This document shows positions 27,533 to 27,758 of a stretch of 27,758 nt of DNA, piece after piece. The stretch covers positions 1-27,758 of the forward strand of contig JAJJLU010003842.1 of the NCBI GenBank assembly GCA_023807065.1, read 5' to 3'. The number at the start of each line of letters is the position of its first letter. Position 1 is the stretch's first letter. A program made the position numbers and the translations under genes. Source of the DNA: Isotricha intestinalis (lineage: Eukaryota > Ciliophora > Litostomatea > Vestibuliferida > Isotrichidae). A model generated the notes under the pieces. That model made no database searches, had not been told where the DNA came from, and saw only the letters and a list, made by a program, of their open reading frames with translations.

Positions 27533-27758
27533 CAATGCCAATAATGTTAATTGCTTATATTTATATGTTATTTCAATATTTAGGAATTGCTTTTATTTAT
27601 GGAATTGGAAGTATGACTTTTTTTCAATAATAAATTTTTTCCTTTCAAAAATCGTAAGATCATTTTATAAATTAGTATCTTCATTACGTGATTCTCGAAT
27701 GAAAATAATAACAGAAACATTTAATAATATAAAAATATTAAAATTATATTCTTGGGAA
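27514..27758 (+). CDS. ABCC (MRP)-type ABC transporter, partial, reading frame broken
   Basis: Two adjacent pieces in different frames match the first membrane domain of ABCC transporters. The first (from 27514 to a stop at 27628-27630) includes MPIMLIAYIYMLFQYLGIAF and GIGSM, matching the PxQIxxALYxLWxxLG helix. The second, from about 27624 to the window end, includes NFFLSKIVRSFYKL and then LRDSRMKIITETFNNIKILK followed by LYSWE. This is the very conserved ABCC segment KDxRMKxxNExLNGIKxLKLYxWE. The pieces join with the expected spacing if one extra T is read in the run of seven T at 27618-27624. So the break is a one-base deletion, a homopolymer sequencing error or, less likely, a -1 frameshift. 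ATPase domains would lie beyond the window. ABCC proteins export conjugates and other organic anions. The family call is firm; whether the gene is functional is open. Confidence 0.7.
27618..27624 (+). other. Seven-T run at the frame break
   Basis: The T-run sits exactly where the ABCC-like reading must change frame, two codons before an in-frame TAA TAA. In the upstream frame it reads as T TTT TTT, which has the form of a -1 slippery heptamer, but homopolymer length error or mutation is the simpler reading. Confidence 0.45.

Noticed and set aside
27618..27630. Programmed frameshifting of the Euplotes type
   Set aside because: The shift needed is -1 (or +2), not the usual +1 at a stop codon, and no other gene in the window needs a shift; a homopolymer error or mutation is simpler.
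1..27758. CRISPR array, insertion sequence or bacterial-type operon
   Set aside because: No spaced direct repeats, transposase-like protein or ribosome binding sites are visible; the genes are clearly eukaryotic.

Overview
The window is an extremely AT-rich (both coding and intergenic), gene-dense piece of a protist nuclear genome, most probably from a ciliate that uses a standard or near-standard genetic code. Reasons: two genes encode the two-membrane-segment protein family that I know from ciliate genomes; there is an ABCA half-transporter, an EF-hand protein of centrin type, IQ-motif proteins and probable axonemal proteins; long genes are uninterrupted by introns; intergenic gaps are mostly 50-400 bases; glutamine is written CAA; full-length genes end in TAA or TGA and TAG is not read through. 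The lineage call is inference. A lineage such as litostomes would fit, but I cannot confirm it.

Layout from left to right. 1-648 has no convincing gene but holds a strongly purine-rich patch. Then come a lipid-anchored-looking PH-like protein (649-1683, -), a degenerate centrin (1960-2469, +), a ciliate-type membrane protein (2832-4298, -), an MFS transporter (4405-5886, +) and an ABCA half-transporter (6038-8980, -). The middle holds three + strand genes: a myosin-like protein whose nucleotide-binding motifs are destroyed (9120-11252), a secreted protein with two carbonic-anhydrase-like domains that lack zinc ligands (11342-13486), and a secreted Cys-rich coiled-coil protein (13595-14893). 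A - strand trio follows: a long coiled-coil protein (14946-17405), a small protein with a duplicated DGCGRD motif (17548-18099) and a basic IQ-motif protein (18184-19161). Then on + come a CAMTA-like protein with CG-1, TIG/IPT, ankyrin and IQ regions (19557-21413), a large coiled-coil protein with a PH-like C-terminus (21697-24774) and a small secreted orphan (24908-25597). A second member of the ciliate-type membrane family (25747-27231, -) and a broken or mis-sequenced start of an ABCC-type transporter (to 27758, +) close the window.

There is no sign of an operon, mobile element, CRISPR array, tRNA or rRNA. The most notable content is two consecutive genes with enzyme folds that appear catalytically dead (myosin-like, then carbonic-anhydrase-like) and a protist CAMTA-like protein. 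Several products (EF-hand protein, IQ proteins, CAMTA-like protein, myosin-like neck) would plausibly meet in calmodulin/centrin-type signalling or in the cortex and cilia. That link rests on domain content, not on gene order.
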